From AP-15 sp963785565 (lineage in GTDB: Bacteria; Pseudomonadota; Alphaproteobacteria; ATCC43930; CGMCC-115725), in the NCBI GenBank assembly GCA_963785565.1, contig CAWAVV010000013.1:372001-436000 (forward strand): 64,000 nt of DNA, given 5' to 3'. Under the pieces are notes generated by a model. The model was given only the letters and a program-made list of their open reading frames with translations, made no database searches and was not told the DNA's origin. How positions within the stretch are numbered: position 1 is the first letter of the stretch; every line of letters starts with the position of its first letter. Positions 55,102 through 64,000 of this stretch are shown here, piece by piece. Position numbers and translations under genes: made by a program.

Positions 55102-56322
55102 TTATGAGTTGTTGACCGCCGGGGACTTTTCGGATGAACGCCCCACCATCGCCTTTACCAGCGGGTTTGCGGTTACGCCATGAGCGATGACGCTCAACAG
55201 AACGGTGCTTCCGGCTACGGCGATAATCGTGTCATTTCCGGGTAGCTTCTCGTTTAAGACGATCACTCCGAACACGATCGTGGCGAGCCCACGTGGGCCG
55301 AACCAGGCGATGAACAGCTTGTCCGCAGCACGCATCCCGGTTCCGGCGAGGCACAGAAACACCGGACCCACTCGGATCACGGTCAAGCTGAGCAGGGCAT
55401 AAAGCAGCGTCGGCCCGGTGAGTCGCCCGATGATCGGGGCAAGCGCCCCGATCCCGAACGCGATCCAGGTTAGGAGCGCCAGAGCCTCCCCGGTGGCGAC
55501 GGCGCCGCGCAGCAGCTCCTCTTTGTGACCTTGGCGCAGCCAACTCAACAGCAGCCCGCCGACAAAGCAGGCGATGAAGCCGCTGCCGCCCGCCGCCTGA
55601 GCCGCGGCAAAGCACGCGGCCGCCAGAGCGACGATCGGAACTTCCTCCCAGTGCTCGCTGATCCAACCCTGCCGCTGGGCAAATCGCAGCATGCGGACGG
55701 TAAGCCAAGTCAGCACAAGCCCCACCGTCAACCCGATGCCGAGCTCCTCGACGACCACCCGGATGGCGTGAATCATCGTCGCATGCTCGATCTGAGTGCC
55801 GACAGCGAGCCCGAGCAGCAGCACGACGATCGGCACGCAGATGCCGTCGTTGAGACCGCTCTCAATGTTGAGCGCCTCGCGCATGATCGCCGGGACGCTG
55901 GGGTTCGTCACCACCGGTTTGCCGAGCGCCGCGTCGGTCGGCGCCAGCATCGCCGCCAACAGCGCCATTTCGAGCGGGGCGATGCCGGGAAAAAGGACCA
56001 TCGCGGCCAGGAAGCCGAGAACGATCGTCAGCGGCAGCCCGATCAGCAGCAGCCTTTCGGGGACGCCGATGTGCCGCCTGACGACGTCGAAATCCGCGTT
56101 GGCCGCATCGGTGAACAAAACCATGGCGAGCGTCAGCTCCGCCAAGGTGCGCAACCCCTCGGCCCCGAGGTTGAGGCGAACCACCCCGATTCCGTACGGC
56201 CCGAGCAGCAGGCCGGCCGCTATGAACACGATCGGCCCGCTGAGCCACGACCGTTCGATCCGGCCCGCGACCGCGCTGTAGATCAGCAAAAAGGCGGCGA
56301 GGATAGCGGCATTCTGGTACAT
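55102..56322 (-). CDS. cation:proton antiporter (CPA1/NhaP-like)
   Basis: 406 residues with about twelve helices. GPIVFIAAGLLLGPYG opens the core, MLAPTDAALGKPVVTNPSVP and the ion-binding ALNIESGLNDGICVP (Asn-Asp pair) follow, then the GPRGLATIVFGVIVL helix. The Asn-Asp motif is typical of electroneutral Na/H antiporters of the CPA1 group. No C-terminal regulatory domain. Divergent from ppk2, sharing a 126-bp upstream region. Confidence 0.9.
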   Translation of the reverse strand: MYQNAAILAAFLLIYSAVAGRIERSWLSGPIVFIAAGLLLGPYGIGVVRLNLGAEGLRTLAELTLAMVLFTDAANADFDVVRRHIGVPERLLLIGLPLTIVLGFLAAMVLFPGIAPLEMALLAAMLAPTDAALGKPVVTNPSVPAIMREALNIESGLNDGICVPIVVLLLGLAVGTQIEHATMIHAIRVVVEELGIGLTVGLVLTWLTVRMLRFAQRQGWISEHWEEVPIVALAAACFAAAQAAGGSGFIACFVGGLLLSWLRQGHKEELLRGAVATGEALALLTWIAFGIGALAPIIGRLTGPTLLYALLSLTVIRVGPVFLCLAGTGMRAADKLFIAWFGPRGLATIVFGVIVLNEKLPGNDTIIAVAGSTVLLSVIAHGVTANPLVKAMVGRSSEKSPAVNNS

Positions 56323-56448
56323 GTCAGACGTTATCCGAATATGCTGCGAGTTCAATCGGCCAGCTCGCGGCACGTGGGCTTTAATCTAGATCATCGATCG
56401 AATTCGCTATGGATACGAAGTTGAGGATGTGGATTGGAGGACAAACCG

Positions 56449-57258
56449 ATGTCTGACGCCAAGAATGACGCTCACGAAGCCGCTGGCAAGCTGAAACGGA
56501 AGGAATACGAGCGGGAACTTGCCCGCCTTCATATCGAGTTCGTCAAGCTCCAGCAATGGGTTGTGCATCAAGCCCTGAAGGTCTGCATCATATTCGAAGG
56601 GCGCGATGGCGCGGGGAAAGGCGGCACGATCAAGGCTATGACCGAGCGGGTCAGTCCGCGCATCTTCCGGGTGGTGGCACTCCCGGCGCCGACCGAACGG
56701 GAAAAGACGCAGATGTATTCCCAGCGCTATATTCCGCATCTGCCCGCGGCGGGCGAGGTCGTGATCTTTGATCGCAGCTGGTACAACCGGGCCGGCGTCG
56801 AGCGGGTGATGGGTTTCTGCACCGAGGAGCAGGCCAAGCAATTTCTGCAGATGATCCCCGGCGTTGAGAAAGCCATCGTCGAGTTGGGGATCATCTTACT
56901 GAAATACTGGCTGGAGGTCAGTCCCGACGAGCAGACCAGACGTCTCGATGCGCGCATCGATGACGGACGCAAGACTTGGAAGCTCTCCGACATGGATCTC
57001 AAATCCTACTCTCGTTGGTACGACTACTCGCGGGCGCGTGACGAGATGTTCCTCGCGAGCGACACTTCATGGGCGCCGTGGTACGTCGTCCATTCCGACA
57101 ACAAGCGGCGGGGGCGGCTGAACGCGCTCACCCACATTCTGAGCAAAATCCCCTATGAAAAGCTGAAGCGCCCGAAGGTCGAGCTGCCGAAGCGACAGAA
57201 TCGCGGCGACTACAAGGACACCGATTACCCGTTTAGGTTCATCCCCGAGGTGTTCTGA
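56449..57258 (+). CDS. ppk2: polyphosphate kinase 2
   Basis: 269 residues, PPK2 class I. Walker A FEGRDGAGKGGTI, lid region and Walker B VVIFDRSWYNRAGVERVMGFC, then LLKYWLEVSPDEQTRRL and LSDMDLKSYSRWYDYSRARDEMF. Transfers phosphate between polyphosphate and nucleoside diphosphates, or forms polyphosphate. GGAGG at 56436 sets ATG 56449. Divergent from the antiporter. Confidence 0.95.
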   Translation: MSDAKNDAHEAAGKLKRKEYERELARLHIEFVKLQQWVVHQALKVCIIFEGRDGAGKGGTIKAMTERVSPRIFRVVALPAPTEREKTQMYSQRYIPHLPAAGEVVIFDRSWYNRAGVERVMGFCTEEQAKQFLQMIPGVEKAIVELGIILLKYWLEVSPDEQTRRLDARIDDGRKTWKLSDMDLKSYSRWYDYSRARDEMFLASDTSWAPWYVVHSDNKRRGRLNALTHILSKIPYEKLKRPKVELPKRQNRGDYKDTDYPFRFIPEVF

Positions 57259-57426
57259 CTTTATTTTAAGATCGGGTTTTGCTTCTTACTGGACACGACC
57301 AGCGACGAAAGCAGGCTGGAAAGATCCTCCGTCCGAGCTTAGCCGCGTTGAGGGCGCCGCCCCCGTATAGTGCTCCCGAAAGACCTTTGCACCCCGGGTC
57401 GAACCTGGGTTTGGTGGAGCGGAAAC

Positions 57427-57905
57427 GTCAAAAGGTTTGTGTCAGCAGGAGAGGGGTGCTGAGGCCCTGGTTTTGGTTTTCGTGACTGAAGATTGCGAAC
57501 CGGATGCGGTCCATCGAGGTTCGGTGGGAAAACACGCCCATCGGCCGGGTGCGTCGTCTAACTTCGCGAAAGCGCCGTTCGATGGCGTTGGTGGTTCGGA
57601 CAGCTTTGCGCTTGGCGAGGGATTTATAGCGCCAGCAAGTAAGGAGATCATCGAGGTCGTCACGCAGGCAAGCGACAGCCGGTGGATAATCCGCCGCCCA
57701 GCGGTCGGCGAAACGGCGGGCCGCTGAACGGGCGCGCGGCAAAGTGGCGGCGTTCATGACGGCGTGCAGATCGGTATTGACGGCCGGCTGGTCGGCGACA
57801 CGCACCTTGTTTAGGACATTGCCGATCTTGTGCGCCCAGCAGCGCTGCACCGGGACACCTGGATAGGCGGTTGGCGCCCGATTCCGGGTGGTTTTGAGGG
57901 CACGA
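57427..57905 (-). mobile_element. IS256-type transposase 3' fragment
   Basis: Minus-strand frame from about 57850: VQRCWAHKIGNVLNKVRVADQPAVN, then CWRYKSLAKRKAVRTTNAIERRFREVRRRTRPMGVFSHRT and the end TPLLLTQTF. Similar (roughly 80 percent by eye) to the fragment at 29462, with the outermost 38 bases identical, which defines one element end at about 57427. The 5' two thirds are gone, replaced by IS1380 sequence. Confidence 0.82.
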
Positions 57906-57984
57906 TCGCGCCTGTGGACGTCTTTGATAACGATAAATTACGCCGCGTGAGGGTAGCAGATGGTCGAACCGGCCAATTGAATGC

Positions 57985-59345
57985 GCTGGGACACTGAAAT
58001 CGTGCTGATTTGCCCGCATCAAGGCACACCTGTCGCATCGTCGCCTCTTGTGTCTCACCACCGGCCATCATGCCGATGTGGGCGGTGCCTGCAGCCGGTC
58101 GATGAGCGACAGGATTTCTGCGAACATCTCTCGCGGCACCGCGATCTCGGCCAGCTGGAAGGTGACGTAGCCGCCGTGGCTGACAACCTTCGCACCGGTC
58201 TTGATCAGCTTCTCGCGCAGGCTGGTCAGCGACCACGGCTCCGTCGCTTTCGGCATCGCCAGCGTGCGCATGAAATTACCCAGGTTGTATGCCAGCGCAT
58301 GGAGCTGGAGACGGACCGCATTGGCAGCGAAGGTCCGACATGACAGCCGCATCCGCTTGATCGCCCCTTGCCTTCCTTGATGTACTGCTCCGCGATGCCG
58401 CGATGGTTGTAGAAGGCGACGACGCGCTCGGCAGACCGCGCAAGGTTGGTCACGATGAAGCCGACGCGAGGATAGAGCTCGCCCGAATGCCACTCGACCT
58501 TGGCCACGACGCGACGCGGTTTGTTCCAGCTCTGCGCCTGGTAGCCGAAGCTGGCAAAGTAGCGGCGCACCTCATGCGGCGGTAGTCCGACCGGGGCGCT
58601 TCAGCAAGTAGCCGAACTTGTCCTGCAAAATGCGATTGGCCGGTAGTCGGATCGTGTGGCCGGCACCCTCGGCTTCGAGGGATGCGTAGCTCTGGGTTAG
58701 CAGAGGCAGCGTCGCCCAGAAAATAGAGACGCGCGGTAGCGGGCGACAACAGGCTCCACCACCGCGCGCCAGCCATCGGCGCTGTGCACGTTCCCGGAGC
58801 GCAGGGCGCAGCGCTCGACATCGCCGAGTTGGTTGAACACGAACAGCGGATGATAACAGGTGCAACCGAAATGGCCATTGTAGGCGCTCCCTTCCTGCTC
58901 GCCGTAAGTCGGGCTCTCGCTTGAATCCATGTCGAGCACGATGGTCTTCGGCGGTCGCCGTTGGTGTACCTTGTCGATCCACTTGCCGGGTAGATCGGAG
59001 AGAGCGCTGAGGTTCTCGGGTCGGTTCAGCCACTTCGTCTCAAACCGGCCCATCTGGCTGGCCGAGGCGGCAGATCCGGTGATCGCCCGGTTGCCGACCA
59101 CCCAGCGCATCGCCCGATCGTGGCACAGCCGGTCGGCGTCGTTGACATCCTTGTAGCCGGCCACTCGTCCGAACACCGATTGGCGCAGCAAGCCGACCAG
59201 TTGATGGCGACCGTTCTTGCCGGTGCGCGCGTCGGCGAATGGGCTCTTCGGGTGGGGGCCGATACCCGTCTGTCAGCCTTTGATGAGGACCATGCTCTCA
59301 TCCAAAGAAAGCTCTACGAAATCGCCCTGGACTTAATCGTTGATG
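57985..59345 (-). mobile_element. IS1380-family transposase remnant
   Basis: The transposase is recognisable across four or more frames: QLVGLLRQSVFGRVAGYKDVNDADRL, then IVLDMDSSESPTYGEQEGSAYNG (DDE Asp region), GAGHTIRLPANRILQDKFGYLL, VAKVEWHSGELYPRVGFIVTNL, FYNHRGIAEQYIKEGKG (Glu region), and LQLHALAYNLGNFMRTLA. Frameshifts lie near 58730, 58590, 58370 and elsewhere. No single frame is long enough, so a dead copy sitting between ppk2 and the adhesin gene. Confidence 0.85.
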
Positions 59346-59419
59346 GATTGGAAGTGTCCATAGGAACGTGATAGGTTAGCACCTGCGGGTTGATACTCCA
59401 CTGGTCGAGGGACCTCGAA

Positions 59420-62400
59420 ATGCCCGGTCAATTCTCATCCCTAGGGCAGATGCGAGCGGGCGTGCGCCGGGTGATGCTCGGTGCAGCCGCGGCGACGGCG
59501 CTCGCCGTCACGCTGACCGATGGGGTGCGGGCGCAGAGCGTGCCGCCGCCGGTGACGGCCGCAGGCTGCGTCGAAAACGCCGGCACCGCTTCCTTCGCGT
59601 GCGGCTCCGCCTCGTCGGCCACTGCCTCAAGTGCGACTGCGGTCGGCAATAGCGCGACGGCCACCGCCTCGAACGCCAGCGCGTTTGGTCAGCTCAGTAT
59701 CGCGATCGGGGCAGATGCGACCGCGATCGGCAACGCCGCGGTCGCCACCGCCGCCGAATCGACCGCGGTCGGCCAAAACGCGCTGGCGAGCGGAGCGTTT
59801 TCGAGCGCTTTCGGCGAGTTCAGCAATGCCGGCGGCTTCGCCGGCAACGCCGGGACGACGGCTCTCGGGCAATTCGCATTGGCCGGCACAACTTCCGCAG
59901 GCCAAAGCAACGCCACGGCGGTCGGCAATTTCGCTTTTGCCAATGCGGCAGACGCCACCGCCATCGGCGAAAGCACCATCGCCGGTGGGACATCCGCGAC
60001 CGCTCTCGGCACAAATGCGACCGCCGCCGCTGATAGTTCGTCCGCGTTGGGGGCGGATTTCGAACGCCGGTGCCGCCGATTCGACCGCGGTCGGGCGGCT
60101 GGCGAATGCAACCGGGATGCGGTCGATCGCGGTCGGAGGGCTGGCCAATGCAACCGCGGACCAGTCAACCGCGATCGGCCAGACCGCGGCAGCGACCGCC
60201 GTGCAGTCGACTGCGGTCGGCTGGAACGCGGCGGCCGATGCCACGAATGGTAGCGCTTTTGGCGGACTCGCCACCGCATCGGGCACAAACGCGACCGCGC
60301 TCGGCGCCAATGCTGTCGCCAGCGCTGACCAATCAACGGCGGTCGGCGAGGGCGCCAGCAGCACCGGCGCCAATGCCAGCGCACTCGGACAGGGTGCGAT
60401 GGCCAGCGGCGTGCAGTCCGCGGCGCTCGGTGCCGGGGCGCTCGCCAACGCCGGGAATGCCAGCGCCTTTGGCGCCGCGAGCATCGCCAGCGGAACGAAC
60501 GCGCTGGCGGTCGGCCACGGGGCCAATGCCAGCGCGACCGCCGCCAGCGCGCTCGGTCAAGGTGCGGCAGCTAGTGGCGCGCAATCGGCGGCGCTCGGCG
60601 CCGGAGCTCTTGCCACTGCGGCAAATGCCAGCGCTTTTGGTGCGGCGAGTCGCGCCAGCGGAACGAACGCGCTGGCGGTCGGCCAAGGCGCCAGCGCCAG
60701 CGGCAGCAACGCCGGCGCGGTGGGTCAGGGCGCCGTGGCCAGCGGAACGAGCGTCCTGGCGGTCGGTCAAGGGGCCAATGCCAGCGGAACCGCCGCCAGC
60801 GCGCTCGGTCAAGGTGCCGCGGCCAGCGGCGTGCAGTCCGCGGCGCTCGGTGCCAGGGCGCTCGCCACTGCGGCAAATGCCAGCGCTTTTGGCGCGGCGA
60901 GCCTCGCCAGCGGGACGAACGCGCTGGCGGTCGGCCAAGGCGCCAGCGCCAGCGGCAGCAACGCCGGCGCGGTGGGTCAGGGCGCCGCGGCCAGCGGACC
61001 GAACGCGCTGGCGGTCGGCCAGAGCGCCAGCGCCAGCGGAACCGCCGCCAGCGCGCTCGGTCAAGGTGCCGCGGCCATCGGCGTGCAGTCCGCGGCGCTC
61101 GGTGCCGGGGCGCTCGCCACTGCGGCAAATGCCAGCGCTTTTGGCGCGGCGAGTCTCGCCAGCGGACCGAACGCGCTGGCGGTCGGCCAGAGCGCCAGCG
61201 CCAGCGGAACCGCCGCCAGCGCACTCGGACAGGGTGCGATGGCCAGCGGCGTGCAGTCCGCGGCGCTCGGTGCCGGGGCGCTCGCCACTGCGGCAAATGC
61301 CAGCGCTTTTGGCGCGGCGAGTCTCGCCAGCGGGACGAACGCGCTGGCGGTCGGCCAGAGCGCCAGCGCCAGCGGAACCGCCGCCAGCGCACTCGGACAG
61401 GGTGCGATGGCCAGCGGCGTGCAGTCCGCGGCGCTCGGTGCCGGGGCGCTCGCCACTGCGGCAAATGCCAGCGCTTTTGGCGCGGCGAGTCTCGCCGGCG
61501 GAACGAACGCGCTGGCGGTCGGCCAAGGGGCCAATGCCAGCGGGACCGCCGCCAGCGCACTCGGTCAAGGTGCCGCGGCCAGCGGCGTGCAGTCGGCGGC
61601 GCTCGGCGCCGGAGCTCTTGCCATTGCGGCAAATGCCAGCGCTTTTGGTGCGGCGAGCATCGCCAGCGGAACGAACGCGCTGGCGGTCGGCCAGGGTGCC
61701 AGCGCCAGCGGCAGCAACGCCGGCGCGGTGGGCCAGGGCGCCTTCGCCACCGGCATCGCCGCGACCGCGTTGGGCCAAGGCGCGCTGGCAAACGGCGATT
61801 TTGCGACTGCGCTGGGTCAGGGTGCTGCGGCGAGCGGCCAGGAGGCCTCGGCTTTTGGCCAGGGTGCGGTCGCATCGGGTGCCGGGTCGCTGGCAGTCGG
61901 CCAGGCGGCGCAGGCAACCGGCGACAACTCAGTCGCGGTCGGCGGCGGCCAGGGCGCCCTCGCCGCGGGGATGAATTCGGTGGCGATCGGTCAGGGCGCG
62001 CAGGCGCTGGCGGTGGGTTCGGTGGCATTGGGCGCCGGGTCGATCGCGAGCGAGCCGAACACGGTTTCAGTCGGCGCGCCCGGCTCCGAGCGCCGCATCA
62101 CGAACGTGGCACCGGGGGTTGAACCAACCGACGCGGTCAATCTCAACCAGTTCAATTCGGGGCTCGGCCAGGTCTCCTCAGAGCTCGGCTCGCTCGACAA
62201 CCGGCTTTCCGGCGGTATCGCCGAGGCCGCAGCGCTCGGCGGCGCGATGATCCCCGATCAAGGTCGCTCATTTGTCGGTGTGAGCGGCGCCACCTATAAC
62301 GGTCAGGGCGGCTTTGCTTTCGGGATTGTGCACCATCTCGAGGGTTCGGGCTTGGTGCTGTCGGGGGGTGTCGCGATCGGCTCGAGCGGCTCGCAAGCGA

Positions 62401-62432
62401 TCGGCCGGGTCGGCATTGGCTGGGTGTTCTAG
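59420..62432 (+). pseudogene. YadA-like trimeric autotransporter adhesin, one frameshift
   Basis: Restored length about 1003 residues. Signal peptide in residues 1-39 (AAAATALAVTLTDGVRAQS). Then a passenger made almost wholly of 14-residue head repeats of the type SxALGxxAxASGxx/NAxAVGxx, a neck/stalk (SERRITNVAPGVEPTDAVNLNQ) and a C-terminal YadA anchor of about 70 residues ending GRVGIGWVF (terminal Phe). At about 60051 one extra T in GATTTC shifts the frame; removing it gives ALGADSNAGAADSTAVG. ATG 59420 has GAGGGA upstream. Predicted outer-membrane, surface-exposed trimer for attachment. Confidence 0.88.
60411..61760 (+). repeat. tandem coding repeats, 42-bp unit with 168-bp higher-order period
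   Basis: The landmark encoding (V/A)QSAALGA starts at 60411, 60579, 60831, 61083, 61251, 61419 and 61587. Spacings are 168, 252, 252, 168, 168 and 168 bp, all multiples of 84 and thus of the 42-bp (14-residue) unit. Many units are near-identical in DNA, which points to recent slippage or unequal recombination and to variable adhesin length. Confidence 0.9.
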
Positions 62433-62658
62433 CGCATCGCAGCTAACGCCCGGTCCGCAGCCTTTTGTCTGGAGGGCCGGGTCCGGCCGCCGTATCCGCT
62501 CGTCAGCCGGGACGAACCGGCGGTGCCGAACCCCCGATAACGGCGTCTCCGCCGGCTATGCGTTGTCGCGGGCCGGCCTCGTTTCCCCGGTACGTTGCGA
62601 GCGCCGGCCGTGCTTTAATCGGGGCTAGGGGGATCAGAGGACGGCGACGAGGGCGATA

Positions 62659-63258
62659 ATGCGGGCGCGAAGAGTGGCAGGTTGCGCCGCCGCATTGGCT
62701 TGTGCGGTGCTGGCGGCGGATGCAGTTTCGGCCGAGCATCAATCCGCTGCCAAGGGTGCAGTGGCGGCCGCTCCGGCGCCGCAAGTGCCGGCCGCCCCAG
62801 CGCCGCGCGCTCCGGCCGGCGCGGTCGGCGAGTTGCAACCGGTCCTGCACGCGCAGCAGGCCAAGATCACGACCTGCATGGACACGATCGTCCGGCAATC
62901 CGCCGCCGCCATCGACGCGCCCCATGCCGCGGCGTCGAGTTGGACGAGTGCAGCGCCAAACCAGAACCTGTTCGTCTCGATCGTCGGGCTCAGCTATCAG
63001 AGCCCGCTTGCCCCCAACGCCGCCGCGGTGATCCTCGCTGCACCGGTCGGCCCCGGCCGTTGCGAAGGCACGGTCGTGCAGATCATCCCGAGTGCCCGCT
63101 CGTGCAGCGTCATCCAGGCGTCGCTTCTGAAGACCGGGCGGACGATCGCGATGCTGCAGGGATTGGCCGTCGTGCAAACCGAACTTGGGGTGCGAAACCT
63201 GCTGCTGCCAACTGCCGGCGGCGGGTGCACATTGGTCGCCGTCGGCCTGCAGGAATAG
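62659..63258 (+). CDS. hypothetical exported protein
   Basis: 199 residues with a signal peptide (ACAVLAADAVSAE, cleavage near residue 25), an Ala/Pro linker (AAPAPQVPAAPAPRAPAG), and a mature domain with four Cys (ITTCMDT, GRCEGTV, RSCSVIQ, GGGCTLV). LGVRNLLLPTAGGGCTLVAVGLQE ends it. No family recognised. It lies 226 bp after the adhesin gene in the same direction; it may be periplasmic or surface-linked and functionally tied to it, which is inference. Confidence 0.7.
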   Translation: MRARRVAGCAAALACAVLAADAVSAEHQSAAKGAVAAAPAPQVPAAPAPRAPAGAVGELQPVLHAQQAKITTCMDTIVRQSAAAIDAPHAAASSWTSAAPNQNLFVSIVGLSYQSPLAPNAAAVILAAPVGPGRCEGTVVQIIPSARSCSVIQASLLKTGRTIAMLQGLAVVQTELGVRNLLLPTAGGGCTLVAVGLQE

Positions 63259-63695
63259 AGCCGGCCCTCGAGCAGAGCCGAGTTTCTCGAACGAGAAGTT
63301 TATCGATCTCCAACGCATTGGTCATCACCGGGCTCGTCCCACACCTGTCCAGTTTAGCGTAGCGATCGCAACGACGAATGATCGAACATCCTAGACAACC
63401 TATAAAGTACGCTTTGCCTGGACTTGATCTGGGCATCCACGTCTTGGAAGCTGAGACGGCCTCGCCCAAGGAAGACTGGATCACCGGGACAAGCCCGGCG
63501 ACGGCGATCTAGGGCTCCAATGGATGGATCATTCCAGGACAACCGAGGGCAGTGATCGGCTCCGGCCGGGACAGATGATGGCCGGAAGGAGGGTCCGACC
63601 GGGACGGTGAGGGAGTTGACACTGTGTTCCTCCCGCCCAATTTGCGCCCCAACATGGCAGAGCCGGGCTCTTCAACCAAAGCGTTCTGCCGGAGG
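63259..63695. repeat. intergenic region with a REP-like dispersed repeat
   Basis: No gene seen. Around 63419-63510 the sequence (GGACTTGATCTGGGCATCCACGT..., later ACCGGGACAAGCCCGGCGA with CCGGG/CCCGG arms) looks like the intergenic palindromic repeats seen in many alphaproteobacteria, different in type from the one at 1971. A TTGACA at about 63615 lacks a good -10 partner. The rest shows no recognisable structure. Confidence 0.5.
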
Positions 63696-63724
63696 TTGAC
63701 ATCGGATTTCGTCTTTCGGATACT
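63696..63724 (+). promoter_or_regulatory. candidate sigma-70 type promoter
   Basis: TTGACA at 63696-63701, a 17-bp spacer and GATACT at 63719-63724 (four of six to the -10 consensus). It would leave a leader of about 180 nt before the ATG at 63914. Consensus match by eye only. Confidence 0.5.
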
Positions 63725-63913
63725 TCCTCGGTGATCTCGAAACAAGATTTGCTACCCAATACCGTTCCGGCGGGCGGGCGTTTGTAACCATCGGTCGAGG
63801 CGCCGCGGGATAAACACTGTGCGTTTTTTGCCAGCACGGGCGTCGAGTTGATTTGGAGCTCGCAAGGCGGCCGGCCGGCAGCAGGCCGACTTTTCATTGT
63901 GGGAGGCAGGAAC

Positions 63914-64000
63914 ATGTCGTTTGCCGTATGCCGAGCCGTCTCGGCCATCCGCGGATGGAAGATCGGTGGGCTGCTGCTCGGACTGCTGCTGGCCCTCGGC
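63914..64000 (+). CDS. partial CDS with N-terminal signal peptide, cut by window end
   Basis: 29 codons are visible. GGGAGG at the right distance precedes ATG 63914. The encoded start has a basic stretch (IRGWK) followed by a Leu-rich hydrophobic core (GGLLLGLLLALG), a signal peptide or first membrane helix. Nothing further can be said about function. Confidence 0.7.
   Translation, partial: MSFAVCRAVSAIRGWKIGGLLLGLLLALG

Noticed and set aside
57380..57425. tRNA-like T-arm (GGGTCGAACCTGG)
   Set aside because: No cloverleaf can be formed with the flanking sequence and the T-loop consensus GGTTCGA is not met.
60400..61760. Regularly spaced repeats as a possible CRISPR array
   Set aside because: The repeats are tandem coding units without unique spacers, and no cas genes are nearby.
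60070..61974. Long overlapping frames inside the adhesin on both strands
   Set aside because: They arise from the 42-bp repeats and give only Arg/Pro-rich or Ala-rich low-complexity proteins; the frame with YadA repeats and anchor is the real one.
63529..63948. A 139-codon minus-strand frame in the last intergenic region
   Set aside because: Composition is not protein-like, it overlaps the start and ribosome site of the next gene, and it runs into a dispersed repeat.

Overview
The window looks like a chromosomal segment of a GC-rich alphaproteobacterium. Evidence for this is a C4-pathway 5-aminolevulinate synthase, the gene order rplU-rpmA / obgE-proB-proA-nadD-rsfS-rlmH, an etfB-etfA-3-hydroxybutyryl-CoA dehydrogenase operon, and many short palindrome-bearing dispersed repeats. 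The order (Rhodospirillales-like or Hyphomicrobiales-like) cannot be settled by eye. No rRNA, convincing tRNA or CRISPR array was seen.

Layout. 0.1-10.7 kb holds scattered catabolic and accessory genes: a frameshifted FMN 2-hydroxy-acid dehydrogenase, a possible PD-(D/E)XK-fold protein, two VOC proteins, a DUF5681 protein, a class III nucleotide cyclase, an arylamine N-acetyltransferase, an exported LVIVD protein, a DUF1989 protein, an amidase, a small lipoprotein and a cupin. 10.8-15.6 kb holds a radical SAM protein, a beta-lactamase-fold serine hydrolase and hemA. 15.7-21.4 kb is the conserved translation/proline/NAD block on the minus strand, with a strong terminator after rpmA and an unusual in-frame NadD-RsfS fusion. 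21.6-28.7 kb holds pirin, a frameshifted enolase-superfamily enzyme, an APC permease, etfBA-hbd and an HNH protein.

29.4-43.2 kb is the most disturbed part. A pile-up of broken insertion sequences (IS256, IS481, IS630) is followed by a carbon-storage gene set: porin, rpiB, pgi, tal, malQ, pgm, glgP, a histidine phosphatase, phosphoketolase and a GH13 glucanase. Only pgi, pgm and the GH13 gene read intact. The others carry a nonsense codon, a frameshift, a deletion junction or an IS-associated truncation. As read, the pathway glycogen -> glucose-1-P -> glucose-6-P -> fructose-6-P -> phosphoketolase is broken at several steps.

43.3-53.9 kb holds an amidohydrolase with an upstream G3E GTPase, then a long plus-strand operon: a complete Liv/HAAT-type ABC importer with an embedded acyl-CoA synthetase, a small NrtS-like membrane protein and an asparaginase homologue with an altered substrate motif. 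53.9-57.3 kb holds a MarR regulator, a small conserved protein, and a divergent cation/proton antiporter and PPK2 kinase. 57.4-59.35 kb is more IS debris (IS256, IS1380). 59.4-62.4 kb is a YadA-like trimeric autotransporter built on 14-residue repeats with a 168-bp higher-order period and one frameshift. The window ends with an exported small protein, a dispersed repeat, a candidate promoter and the start of another exported protein.

A caution runs through the whole window: several otherwise intact genes are split by single-base changes. In three of them, removing the extra base recreates a GANTC site, the CcrM methylation motif of alphaproteobacteria. Some 'pseudogenes' may therefore be base-calling artefacts rather than biology.
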